64,000 bases of DNA from Neorhizobium galegae. GTDB taxonomy: Bacteria > Pseudomonadota > Alphaproteobacteria > Rhizobiales > Rhizobiaceae. The stretch is taken from NCBI RefSeq assembly GCF_017877055.1, contig NZ_JAGIPG010000006.1:124001-188000 (forward strand), in the 5' to 3' direction. Made by a program: the position numbers and the translations under genes. Below are positions 52,537 through 60,587 of this stretch, piece after piece (the first letter of the stretch is position 1; the number at the start of each line of letters is the position of its first letter). A model generated the notes under the pieces. The model saw nothing but the letters and a program-made list of their open reading frames with translations, ran no database searches and was not told where the DNA came from.

Positions 52537-53148
52537 TTGGCGACGCTTGCAAACGGTATCAGGCACTTTCCGGACTATCTGGATCGACCGGCTCAGGAGC
52601 ATCTGGTCGACCTCATTCGCGGCGTCGTGGCCGAGGCGCCGCTCTACACACCGGAAATGCCTGGCACCGGAAAACCGATGTCGGTGCGCATGACCAATTG
52701 CGGCCCACTCGGCTGGGTAACGGACAAGGACCATGGGTATCGCTACCAGCCTTTTCACCCGGTCACGAAAAGGCCCTGGCCTGCGATGCCGCGGGAACTG
52801 TTCGATCTCTGGGAAAAGCTGGGCAACTATCCCAAGGCGCCGGAAGCCTGCCTCATCAACTTCTATTCCGACGACGCCAAGATGGGCCTGCATCAGGACA
52901 AGGACGAGAACGACCTTGCCGCCCCCGTCCTGTCCGTATCGCTGGGTAACAGCTGCCTGTTCCGGGTCGGCGGTGTGAACCGTAAGGACCCGACCGGCTC
53001 CTTCCGGCTGGCGAGCGGCGATGTCGTTGTGCTGGGCGGGGAGGGACGTCTGGCATTCCACGGCGTCGATCGCATTTATCCGGGCACGTCGACGCTGCTG
53101 AAGAACGGCGGACGCATCAACCTGACGCTTCGCCGCGTGAACAGCTGA
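52537..53148 (+). CDS. alkB: Alpha-ketoglutarate-dependent DNA/RNA demethylase AlkB
   Basis: AlkB oxidatively removes 1-methyladenine and 3-methylcytosine lesions from DNA and RNA. The 203-residue protein shows the iron ligands His119 and Asp121 in LHQDKDEND and His175 in FHGVDRI, and the 2-oxoglutarate-binding arginines in RINLTLRR. The start is a TTG at 52537 with GGAG six bases upstream. The pairing with arfB suggests a small damage and ribosome-rescue cluster, but co-regulation is not shown. Confidence 0.95.
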   Translation: MATLANGIRHFPDYLDRPAQEHLVDLIRGVVAEAPLYTPEMPGTGKPMSVRMTNCGPLGWVTDKDHGYRYQPFHPVTKRPWPAMPRELFDLWEKLGNYPKAPEACLINFYSDDAKMGLHQDKDENDLAAPVLSVSLGNSCLFRVGGVNRKDPTGSFRLASGDVVVLGGEGRLAFHGVDRIYPGTSTLLKNGGRINLTLRRVNS

Positions 53149-53179
53149 CGATTTAATTCAATAGCCGGCGATCGATCGT

Positions 53180-54175
53180 CTACAATTTGCGCAGTTCGAC
53201 CGTTTCCACCAGGTGATTGCGGCCCTTGCGCAGGATCAGGTCCGCCCGCGGCCGGGTCGGCACGATGTTCTGCCGCAGGTTCTTGAGGTTGATATTTTCC
53301 CACAGCCCCTCGGCGACGGCGCGGGCCGCATCCGCATCGATCGCGGCATATTTCTTGAAGAAGGAAGTCGGGTCACGGAAGGCAGTCTGGCGCAGCTTCA
53401 TGAAGCGCTGGACGTACCAGTTGTGGATCTGCTCTTCATCGGCATCGATATAGATCGAGAAGTCGAAGAAGTCGGAAACGATCGGCACGATCTTGCCGTC
53501 GGCCGGCAGCGCCCGTGACTGGAGGACGTTGATGCCCTCGAAGATCAGGATGTCCGGCCGGTCGACCAGCGTATATTCGTCCGGCAGGACGTCATAGGTG
53601 AGATGCGAATAACGCGGCGCCTTGACGTTCGGCTCGCCGGCCTTGATCGCCGACAGGAACCTCAGGATGGTGCCGATGTCGTAGCTTTCCGGAAAACCCT
53701 TGCGCTCCATCAGGTTTTCGCGGCTCAGCACCGCATTGGGGTAGAGAAAGCCGTCGGTGGTGATGAGATCCACTTTCGGGCTCGACGGCCAGCGGGCGAG
53801 CAGTTCCTTCAGGATACGTGCGGTGGTCGATTTGCCGACAGCCACAGACCCGGCAATGCCGATGATGAAGGGTGTCTTGGTGATGTCGGAAAGGCTCAGG
53901 AAGCGGTTGCGCTGCTGGAAGAGGCGTTGCGTCGCCTCCACATGCGTCGACAGAAGGCGCGACAGCGACAGATAGATGCGCCGGACTTCGTCGAGATCGA
54001 TCGGGTCGTCCAGCGAGCGCAGCCTCTGCACCTCGTCGGCGGTGAGCGTCAGCGGTGTGTCCGCCCGGAATTTTGCCCATTCCTCCGCGGTGAAGCGGTG
54101 ATAGGGCGAGTAATATTCCGTGTTCGGGCCGGTTTCGGGGTCAGGCGTCTCGGCGGGCTGGGAAACGATGTTCAT
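53180..54175 (-). CDS. coaA: Pantothenate kinase type I
   Basis: CoaA phosphorylates pantothenate, the first committed step of coenzyme A synthesis. The 331-residue protein has the P-loop GSVAVGKST (residues 109-117), the family opening YHRFTAEEWAKFR and later EGINVLQSRAL. It overlaps hisE by four bases and is the last gene of the histidine operon, an order common in Rhizobiales. CoA feedback inhibition is known for the family. Its 3-prime end converges on alkB with 31 bases between, and no clear hairpin was seen. Confidence 0.96.
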   Translation of the reverse strand: MNIVSQPAETPDPETGPNTEYYSPYHRFTAEEWAKFRADTPLTLTADEVQRLRSLDDPIDLDEVRRIYLSLSRLLSTHVEATQRLFQQRNRFLSLSDITKTPFIIGIAGSVAVGKSTTARILKELLARWPSSPKVDLITTDGFLYPNAVLSRENLMERKGFPESYDIGTILRFLSAIKAGEPNVKAPRYSHLTYDVLPDEYTLVDRPDILIFEGINVLQSRALPADGKIVPIVSDFFDFSIYIDADEEQIHNWYVQRFMKLRQTAFRDPTSFFKKYAAIDADAARAVAEGLWENINLKNLRQNIVPTRPRADLILRKGRNHLVETVELRKL

Positions 54176-54495
54176 GATGTCGGCCGGCTTGCCTTTTCTT
54201 GAAGGCCGGACTGACCGGTCCTCCGCTGGAGTTCGTCGAGCACATCCTGCAACGGCACCGCTGCGATATTCAAGACGACTAAAAGATGATAGAGGAGATC
54301 GGCGCTCTCGGCGGTCAGATTCTTGCGGTCCTGCTGAATGGCAGCGATGACCGTTTCGACCGCCTCTTCGCCGAGCTTCTTTGCGGCCTTCTCCTGGCCG
54401 GCGGCGAAAAGCTTTGCCGTCCAGGATTCCTCCGGTGAAGCCTTGGCCCGCTCGGCGACGATCCGCTCAAGGTCGATCAGGGAAAATTCACTCAT
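54172..54495 (-). CDS. hisE: Phosphoribosyl-ATP pyrophosphatase
   Basis: HisE hydrolyses phosphoribosyl-ATP to phosphoribosyl-AMP, the second step of histidine synthesis. The 107-residue MazG-like all-helical protein has the metal-binding EEAVETVIAA and ESADLLYHLLVVL motifs. It is separate from HisI, which is not in the window; in E. coli the two are fused. It overlaps coaA by four bases and lies 18 bases after hisF. Confidence 0.96.
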   Translation of the reverse strand: MSEFSLIDLERIVAERAKASPEESWTAKLFAAGQEKAAKKLGEEAVETVIAAIQQDRKNLTAESADLLYHLLVVLNIAAVPLQDVLDELQRRTGQSGLQEKASRPTS

Positions 54496-54513
54496 AACAT
54501 TCTTCCCGATGGC

Positions 54514-55290
54514 TCAATCGAGCCGCATGGCAATCCCATGATCTGCCATATAATGCTTCGCCTGGCCGACCGTATAGGTCCCGAAGTGGAAAATCGACGC
54601 GGCGAGAACCGCGGTCGCATGGCCCTGTTTGATGCCGGCGACCATGTCGTCCAGATTTCCGACGCCGCCCGACGCGATGACCGGGGCGCGGACGCTGTCG
54701 GCAATCATGCGCGTCAGCTCCAGATCGTAGCCGCTCTTGGTGCCGTCCCGGTCCATGGAGGTGACGAGCAGTTCGCCGGCGCCCCGCTCGACCATGCCGA
54801 TTGCAAATTCCAGCGCGTTGATGCCGGTCGGGTTGCGGCCGCCATGGGTGAATATCTCCCAGCGGTCCGCCTCGCCGGCGCCTGACACCTTCTTGGCGTC
54901 GATCGATACGACGATGCACTGGTTGCCGAACTTGTCGGCGGCCTCCGCCACGAAATCCGGATTGGCGACCGCCGCCGAGTTGATCGCGACCTTGTCGGCA
55001 CCGGCCAGCAGCAGCTTGCGGATGTCCGCCACGGCACGCACGCCGCCGCCGACGGTGAGCGGCATGAAGCAGTGTTCGGCCGTGCGGGCGACGACGTCGA
55101 AGATCGTATCGCGATTGTCGGAGGAGGCGGTGATGTCGAGGAAGCAGAGCTCGTCGGCACCGGCGGCGTCATAGGCCTTGGCCGCTTCGACCGGATCGCC
55201 GGCATCGATGAGGTCGACGAAATTGACGCCCTTGACGACGCGGCCGTCCTTCACGTCCAGGCAGGGGATGACACGGGCTTTGAGGGTCAT
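54514..55290 (-). CDS. hisF: Imidazole glycerol phosphate synthase, cyclase subunit HisF
   Basis: HisF with HisH makes imidazole glycerol phosphate and AICAR. The 258-residue TIM barrel opens with RVIPCLDVKDGRVVKG, with the catalytic aspartate in CLDV, and has the phosphate-binding VGGGVR and IASGGVGN motifs and the second catalytic Asp in TSMDRDGTKSGYD. It overlaps hisA by four bases. Ammonia is supplied by HisH, encoded two genes upstream in the same operon. Confidence 0.97.
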   Translation of the reverse strand: MTLKARVIPCLDVKDGRVVKGVNFVDLIDAGDPVEAAKAYDAAGADELCFLDITASSDNRDTIFDVVARTAEHCFMPLTVGGGVRAVADIRKLLLAGADKVAINSAAVANPDFVAEAADKFGNQCIVVSIDAKKVSGAGEADRWEIFTHGGRNPTGINALEFAIGMVERGAGELLVTSMDRDGTKSGYDLELTRMIADSVRAPVIASGGVGNLDDMVAGIKQGHATAVLAASIFHFGTYTVGQAKHYMADHGIAMRLD

Positions 55291-56030
55291 GCGGCACGTC
55301 CTTGTCTGGAGCGGATCAGGTCCAGCGCTTGCCTGGGATCGATGCGGCCGTCATAAAGCGCGCGGCCGGAAATCGCGCCTTCGAGGCGAGCCGCATCCGG
55401 CTCCAGCATGCGACTGATATCGTCGATCGAGGCAAGCCCGCCGGACGCTATGACCGGGATGGAGACGGCATTGGCGAGTTCCAGCGTCGACGCCCAGTTG
55501 ATGCCGGCGAGAATACCGTCGCGGTCGATGTCGGTATAGATGATCGCCGAAACGCCGGCGCCCTCGAATTTCTTCGCCAGTTCGATGACGCCGAGCTCGG
55601 ACGCTTCCGCCCAGCCTTCGACGGCGACCTTGCCGCCCTTGGCGTCGATGCCGACGGCGACCTTGCCGGGAAACTGCCTGCAGGCCTCGATGACCAGAGC
55701 CGGATCGCGCACCGCGACCGTGCCCAGGATGACGCGGGCAAGCCCGCGCGCCAGCCAGTTTTCGATATGGTCGAGAGTGCGGATGCCGCCGCCGAGCTGC
55801 ACCGGGTTCTTCGTGGCCTTCAGGATCGCATCGACGGCGGCGCCGTTGACGCTTTCACCCGCGAAGGCACCGTTGAGGTCAACCACGTGCAGCCACTCGA
55901 AGCCCTGGTCCTCGAAAGCCTTGGCCTGGGCCGCCGGGTCGGGATTGTAGACGGTGGCCTGGTCCATGTCGCCGAGCTTGAGGCGCACGCACTGACCGTC
56001 CTTCAGGTCGATTGCAGGAAAGAGGATCAT
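55287..56030 (-). CDS. hisA: HisA (ProFAR isomerase)
   Basis: HisA performs the Amadori rearrangement of ProFAR to PRFAR, the fourth step of histidine synthesis. The 247-residue half-barrel duplication has FPAIDLKDGQCVRL with the catalytic aspartate, QLGGGIRT and YTDIDRDGI with the second catalytic aspartate. It overlaps hisF by four bases, and the two proteins are homologous to each other as in other bacteria. The gap to hisH is 31 bases. Confidence 0.97.
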   Translation of the reverse strand: MILFPAIDLKDGQCVRLKLGDMDQATVYNPDPAAQAKAFEDQGFEWLHVVDLNGAFAGESVNGAAVDAILKATKNPVQLGGGIRTLDHIENWLARGLARVILGTVAVRDPALVIEACRQFPGKVAVGIDAKGGKVAVEGWAEASELGVIELAKKFEGAGVSAIIYTDIDRDGILAGINWASTLELANAVSIPVIASGGLASIDDISRMLEPDAARLEGAISGRALYDGRIDPRQALDLIRSRQGRAA

Positions 56031-56061
56031 GTCTTTCTGGTCCTTGATGGTCCGCGCGAGC

Positions 56062-56712
56062 TCAGGGCTTCCAGCGCAGGAAATTGGAGATGAGGGCGAG
56101 TCCCAATGTCTGGCTTTTCTCGGGGTGAAACTGAGAGCCCGCCACGTTGTCGCGGCCGACGAACGCCGTCATCGACCCGCCGTATTCGGTAGTCGCGATC
56201 ACGTCGCTGCGGTGCTTTGCGGCCAGATGGTAGGAATGCACGAAATAGGCGTGCAGGCCGTCCGGCCCGGTCGGAATGCCGTCCAACAGCGGATGCGGGT
56301 GATGAATATCGAGCGTGTTCCAGCCGATCTGCGGGATTTTGAGATGGGGATCGCTTGGGCTCATCTCGACGACGTCGCCTTCGATCCAGCCGAATCCCGG
56401 CGTGATGGTCTTTTCAAGCCCGCGCGACGACATCAGCTGCATGCCGACGCAGATGCCGAGGAAGGGACGGCCCTTGTGCTCGACCACATCGAGGATCGCC
56501 TGGCGCATGCCCGGCACGGCATCGAGACCGGCGCGGCAATCCGCATAGGCGCCGACGCCTGGCAGCACGATACGGTCGGCGGTGGCGACCGCTTCCGCCT
56601 TGTCGGTGAGGTCGATCACGGCGTTGATGCCGGCTTCCCGGGCGGCTCGTTCAAAGGCCTTGGTCGCGGAACGCAGGTTGCCGGACCCGTAGTCGATGAT
56701 TGCGACGCGCAT
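56062..56712 (-). CDS. hisH: Imidazole glycerol phosphate synthase, glutamine amidotransferase HisH
   Basis: HisH releases ammonia from glutamine for HisF. The 216-residue class I amidotransferase has the catalytic cysteine in FLGICVGMQLM, the conserved GVGAYADC oxyanion segment and the catalytic His-x-Glu in FHPEKSQ. Its start codon overlaps the stop of the DUF2628 gene by one base. It belongs to the hisB-hisH-hisA-hisF-hisE operon. Confidence 0.97.
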   Translation of the reverse strand: MRVAIIDYGSGNLRSATKAFERAAREAGINAVIDLTDKAEAVATADRIVLPGVGAYADCRAGLDAVPGMRQAILDVVEHKGRPFLGICVGMQLMSSRGLEKTITPGFGWIEGDVVEMSPSDPHLKIPQIGWNTLDIHHPHPLLDGIPTGPDGLHAYFVHSYHLAAKHRSDVIATTEYGGSMTAFVGRDNVAGSQFHPEKSQTLGLALISNFLRWKP

Positions 56713-57203
56713 CAGCGTCCTCCATGTTCGAAAAGGCCCATGTTAGGGGCCTGCCATCCGGCGGCGGGCGGCTTTGCCTGCTTTGCCCACTCGGCCGAGA
56801 CCGGCATCGGTTGTTGTTCCGGCTGCGGCAGGCCGGAGAAATAGATCTCCTCGGCCGTGTGCAGATCGGGAGCGGAGATCACCGTTTCCAGTGTCCAGCC
56901 GCGACGGATCAGCGCTTCGGAGCGATAATGTCGGCCCTCGAGCGCGATGAGCAGGCTGATGGCGACGCCGAACAGCAGCCCGGCGGTCCACAAGCCCGGA
57001 ATCTGTATGAGGATGCCGCTGCCGATCTCGGCGAGCAGAATGACGATGCCGGCGATCCACAGCCCATGCCAGAACAGCCAGATCCACGGAAACAACAGCG
57101 CAAGCCAGGAAAACCCGTCCCGCAGGACGAGAGTCGACTGGTGATCCCTGTCGGATCCGCTTCGCGGGTCGGTGGGCGGTGTCAGAACGAGGTAGCTTCT
57201 CAA
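56712..57203 (-). CDS. DUF2628 domain membrane protein in the his operon
   Basis: This is a 163-residue protein of unknown function between hisB and hisH. It matches the DUF2628 family (opening RSYLVLTPP, then FSWLALLFPWIWLFWHGLW), with two or three membrane segments at about 34-100, and a C-terminal soluble part of about 60 residues. I propose the TTG at 57203 as start because GGAG lies seven bases upstream; the frame is open 26 codons earlier without support. The gene is in the same place in many Rhizobiales, but no role in histidine synthesis is known. Confidence 0.75.
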   Translation of the reverse strand: MRSYLVLTPPTDPRSGSDRDHQSTLVLRDGFSWLALLFPWIWLFWHGLWIAGIVILLAEIGSGILIQIPGLWTAGLLFGVAISLLIALEGRHYRSEALIRRGWTLETVISAPDLHTAEEIYFSGLPQPEQQPMPVSAEWAKQAKPPAAGWQAPNMGLFEHGGR

Positions 57204-57222
57204 GGATCGTCTCCTCAAGCAG

Positions 57223-57831
57223 TCAGACCAGCATTCCCTTCGTGGAGGGAACGCGATTGGCCTGCCGCGGGTCGATTTCAATGGCGGCGCGAAGTGTCCG
57301 CGCCACGGCTTTGAAGCAGGTCTCGGCGATATGATGGTTATTGGCGCCGTAATGGTTCAGCACATGCAGCGTGATGCCGGCGTTCTGGGCAAGCGCCTGG
57401 AAAAATTCCCGCACCAGTTCCGTATCGAACGTGCCGATCTTCGGGGCGCTGAACGCGACGTTCCAGACCAGGAACGGCCGGCCGGACACGTCGATGGCCG
57501 CCTTGGTCATCGTTTCGTCCATGGCAAGATCGAGCGAGGCATAGCGGGTGATGCCGCGGCGGTCGCCGAGCGCCTTGGAGATCGCCTGGCCGATCGCGAT
57601 GCCGGTATCCTCCACCGTATGGTGGTCGTCGATATGCAGGTCGCCCTGAACCTCGATATCCATGTCGATCAGCGAATGTCGCGAGAGCTGGTCCAGCATA
57701 TGGTCGAAGAAGCCGACGCCCGTCGAAATCTTGGCCGCGCCCGTGCCGTCGAGATTGACGGAAACGGAAACGGAGGTTTCGTTGGTTTTGCGGACGATGT
57801 TGCCCACGCGTGCGGTTGTGGTCTCACCCAT
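57223..57831 (-). CDS. hisB: Imidazoleglycerol-phosphate dehydratase
   Basis: HisB dehydrates imidazole glycerol phosphate, a manganese-dependent step. The 202-residue protein is the monofunctional type, without the phosphatase domain of E. coli HisB. It shows GFFDHMLDQLSRHS and the metal-binding histidines in IDDHHTVEDTG and ANNHHIAETCFKA. The ATG at 57831 has GGAG nine bases upstream; an ATG five codons earlier is less well placed. It heads the leftward his operon, divergent from hslV with a 201-base gap that must hold both promoters. Confidence 0.97.
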   Translation of the reverse strand: MGETTTARVGNIVRKTNETSVSVSVNLDGTGAAKISTGVGFFDHMLDQLSRHSLIDMDIEVQGDLHIDDHHTVEDTGIAIGQAISKALGDRRGITRYASLDLAMDETMTKAAIDVSGRPFLVWNVAFSAPKIGTFDTELVREFFQALAQNAGITLHVLNHYGANNHHIAETCFKAVARTLRAAIEIDPRQANRVPSTKGMLV

Positions 57832-58032
57832 CTGGGTCTGCTCCATGCGGTCGATCTGCGCTCCTTATCAGGCAGGACGGCAAATATCCAGCAAAAGCAG
57901 GCCAGCACGGCAGGGTGTCGCCGCGGCATCGCGTCATGAGATTGCATTCGCCCTCGACCGACTTACATAAATGCTCAACGGGGCCGAAATGCCCATAAAC
58001 GAAAGCCCGGAAGACGGGCCAACAGGTGCCTT

Positions 58033-58560
58033 ATGACAACGATTATTACTGTACGGAAAGGCGGCAAGGTCATCATGGCAGGCGACGGCCAGGTGAGCCT
58101 CGGCCAGACCGTGATGAAGGGCAACGCCCGCAAGGTGCGCCGCATCGGCAAGGGCGAAGTGATCGCCGGTTTCGCCGGCGCGACCGCCGACGCGTTCACG
58201 CTGCTCGACCGGCTTGAAAAGAAGCTGGAACAATATCCGGGCCAGCTGATGCGCGCCGCCGTCGAACTCGCCAAGGACTGGCGCACGGACAAATACCTGC
58301 GCAATCTCGAAGCGATGATGCTGGTCGCCGACAAGTCGACGACGCTGGCGATCACCGGCAATGGCGACGTGCTTGAACCGGAGCACGGAGCGATCGCGAT
58401 CGGCTCCGGCGGCAACTATGCCTATGCCGCTGCCCGCGCGATGATGGATACGGACAAGTCGGCCGAGGAGATCGCCCGCAAAGCACTCGATATCGCTGCC
58501 GATATCTGCGTCTACACCAACCACAACCTGGTCATCGAATCGCTGGACGCCGATGGCTGA
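58033..58560 (+). CDS. hslV: ATP-dependent protease subunit HslV
   Basis: HslV (ClpQ) is the peptidase of the HslUV two-component protease. The 175-residue protein has the catalytic N-terminal threonine right after the initiator methionine (M-TTIITVRKGG), and the typical MAGDGQVSLGQTVMKGNARKVRR stretch. It overlaps the following acetyltransferase gene by eight bases. hslU is only one gene away, so protease and unfoldase are made from one transcript. HslUV is usually part of the heat-shock response; a sigma-32 promoter was not recognised in the gap to hisB. Confidence 0.97.
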   Translation: MTTIITVRKGGKVIMAGDGQVSLGQTVMKGNARKVRRIGKGEVIAGFAGATADAFTLLDRLEKKLEQYPGQLMRAAVELAKDWRTDKYLRNLEAMMLVADKSTTLAITGNGDVLEPEHGAIAIGSGGNYAYAAARAMMDTDKSAEEIARKALDIAADICVYTNHNLVIESLDADG

Positions 58561-59065
58561 CGGCGCGCCCCGCTACTCGTTTCGTGACGTCGCGGCAGAG
58601 GATTTTCCTCTTCTGGCGACGTGGCTCGCCGAGCCGCATATCGCGAAATGGTGGGGCGGGATCGATGAGGAACTGGCCAGCATCGAACAGTCGATGATGA
58701 GCATCGAAACCCGACCGATGATCGCGGAACTGGACGGCAGGCCGATCGCCTATCTCCAGTATTACGATCCGCATCTCGAAGAGGATCATCCTTATCGGGA
58801 TCAGCCGAAGGGCACGCTTGGCATCGATATCTCGATCGGCGATCCTGAGCTGGTCGGCATCGGCCATGGCAGCGCGATCATCCGCCAGCTGGTCGCTGAA
58901 CTTTTCGAAAACGGCGCGAAAAGGATCGTCATCGATCCGGATCCGGACAACACGCAGGCGATCCGGGCCTACGAAAAGGCCGGCTTTCGTTACGTTGATA
59001 CCAGGACATCCATATACGGTCCGGCCCATTTCATGGCGCTGGACGCACCAGAAGAACGGATTTGA
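58553..59065 (+). CDS. GNAT acetyltransferase (AAC(6-prime)-like) inside hslVU
   Basis: This 170-residue GNAT protein resembles AAC(6-prime)-Ib-type and RimJ-type acetyltransferases: YSFRDVAAEDFPLLATWLAEPH opening, IAYLQYYDP, LGIDISIGDPELVGIGHGSAII and the acetyl-CoA-binding region, with NTQAIRAYEKAGF near the C-terminus. It overlaps hslV by eight bases and ends one base before hslU, so it must be translated with the protease. Substrate is unknown; an aminoglycoside, a protein N-terminus or a small amine are all possible. Resistance should not be assumed. Confidence 0.85.
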   Translation: MADGAPRYSFRDVAAEDFPLLATWLAEPHIAKWWGGIDEELASIEQSMMSIETRPMIAELDGRPIAYLQYYDPHLEEDHPYRDQPKGTLGIDISIGDPELVGIGHGSAIIRQLVAELFENGAKRIVIDPDPDNTQAIRAYEKAGFRYVDTRTSIYGPAHFMALDAPEERI

Positions 59066-59066
59066 C

Positions 59067-60374
59067 ATGAGTAACTTTTCACCCCGGGAAATCGTCTCCG
59101 AGCTGGATCGGCACATCATCGGCCAGCACGACGCCAAGCGCGCGGTGGCGATTGCGCTCCGCAATCGCTGGCGCCGCCACCAGCTCGACGAGAGCCTGCG
59201 CGACGAAGTGATGCCGAAGAACATCCTGATGATCGGCCCGACCGGCGTCGGCAAGACGGAAATCTCCCGGCGCCTGGCGAAACTCGCCGGCGCGCCCTTC
59301 ATCAAGGTCGAAGCGACCAAGTTCACCGAAGTCGGTTATGTCGGCCGCGACGTCGAGCAGATCATCCGCGATCTCGTCGAGATCGGCATCGGCCTCGTGC
59401 GCGACAAGATGCGTGCAGACGTGCAGGCCAAGGCCCACATGAGCGCCGAGGAACGCGTGCTCGATGCGCTGGTCGGTGCGACCGCATCGCCCGCCACCCG
59501 CGAAAGCTTCCGCAAGAAACTCCGCAACGGCGAAATGGATGACAAGGAAATCGACATCGAGGTTGCCGACAGCGGCTCTGGCATGCCCGGCTTCGAGATC
59601 CCCGGCATGCCGGGTGCCAATATCGGCGTGCTGAACCTGTCGGAAATGTTCGGCAAGGCGATGGGCGGCCGCACCAAGAAGGTCCGCACCACCGTCAAGA
59701 AATCCTATGGCGAGCTGATCCGCGACGAATCCGACAAGCTGATCGACAACGAAGTCATCCAGCGCGAGGCCGTCCGCTCGGTCGAAAACGACGGCATCGT
59801 CTTCCTCGACGAGATCGACAAGATCGCCGCCCGTGATGGTGGGCTCGGCGCCGGCGTTTCCCGCGAAGGCGTGCAGCGCGACCTGCTGCCGCTCGTCGAA
59901 GGCACGACCGTCTCGACCAAATACGGGCCGGTGAAGACCGATCACATCCTGTTCATCGCCTCGGGCGCCTTCCACGTCTCCAAGCCGTCGGATTTGCTGC
60001 CGGAACTCCAGGGCCGCCTGCCGATCCGCGTCGAGCTGAGGCCGCTCACCAAGGAGGATTTCCGGCGCATCCTGACGGAGACGGAAGCAAGCCTCATCCG
60101 CCAGTACAAGGCGCTGATGGAGACGGAAGAGCTGACGCTCGACTTTACCGAGGACGCGATCGACGCGCTGGCGGATGTCGCCGTGCACCTCAACTCTTCG
60201 GTCGAGAATATCGGTGCCCGCCGGCTGCAGACCGTGATGGAACGGGTGCTCGACGAGATCTCGTTCAACGCCCCGGATCAGGGCGGCACGACCGTGATGA
60301 TCGACGCGGAATACGTCAAGAAACATGTCGGCGATCTCGCCGCCGACACGGATCTGTCGCGCTACATTCTCTGA
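59067..60374 (+). CDS. hslU: ATP-dependent protease ATPase subunit HslU
   Basis: HslU (ClpY) is the AAA+ hexamer that unfolds proteins for HslV. The 435-residue protein has Walker A GPTGVGKT (residues 57-64), the pore motif GYVGRD, Walker B FLDEIDKIA and the C-terminal LSRYIL tail that docks into HslV. The inserted I-domain (about 110-240) is present. The ATG at 59067 gives the family N-terminus SNFSPREIVSELD; the frame is open upstream inside the acetyltransferase gene. A hairpin follows the stop codon. Confidence 0.98.
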   Translation: MSNFSPREIVSELDRHIIGQHDAKRAVAIALRNRWRRHQLDESLRDEVMPKNILMIGPTGVGKTEISRRLAKLAGAPFIKVEATKFTEVGYVGRDVEQIIRDLVEIGIGLVRDKMRADVQAKAHMSAEERVLDALVGATASPATRESFRKKLRNGEMDDKEIDIEVADSGSGMPGFEIPGMPGANIGVLNLSEMFGKAMGGRTKKVRTTVKKSYGELIRDESDKLIDNEVIQREAVRSVENDGIVFLDEIDKIAARDGGLGAGVSREGVQRDLLPLVEGTTVSTKYGPVKTDHILFIASGAFHVSKPSDLLPELQGRLPIRVELRPLTKEDFRRILTETEASLIRQYKALMETEELTLDFTEDAIDALADVAVHLNSSVENIGARRLQTVMERVLDEISFNAPDQGGTTVMIDAEYVKKHVGDLAADTDLSRYIL

Positions 60375-60387
60375 GCGGGCAATCGTG

Positions 60388-60410
60388 GCAGCCGGGCAAC
60401 GTCCGGCTGC
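60388..60410 (+). terminator. Probable hslU terminator
   Basis: An 8-bp perfect stem (GCAGCCGG/CCGGCTGC) with a seven-base loop starts 13 bases after the hslU stop codon. Only a short T-rich tail (TCATTTG) follows, so the call is moderate. Nothing else was recognised before 60588. Confidence 0.55.
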
Positions 60411-60587
60411 TCATTTGCGGGCACTGACGGGATTTTGAACGCCCGCGTCTCGACACGGTCCTTGCGCCTCGCGTAAGGGAAGCGCGTTTTCATGGAAATG
60501 TCCGGCGCTTGAGTGAGTCGGTCTGGAATGGCTTTAAGCATCCGGTGCCGGAGATCGGCATAGTCGAAGTCCTGGGACACGCAAAAC

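Noticed and set aside
58553..59065. Aminoglycoside resistance gene reading of the GNAT protein
   Set aside because: Similarity to AAC(6-prime) proteins is general to the fold, and the gene is embedded in hslVU in core chromosome, so a resistance label is not supported.
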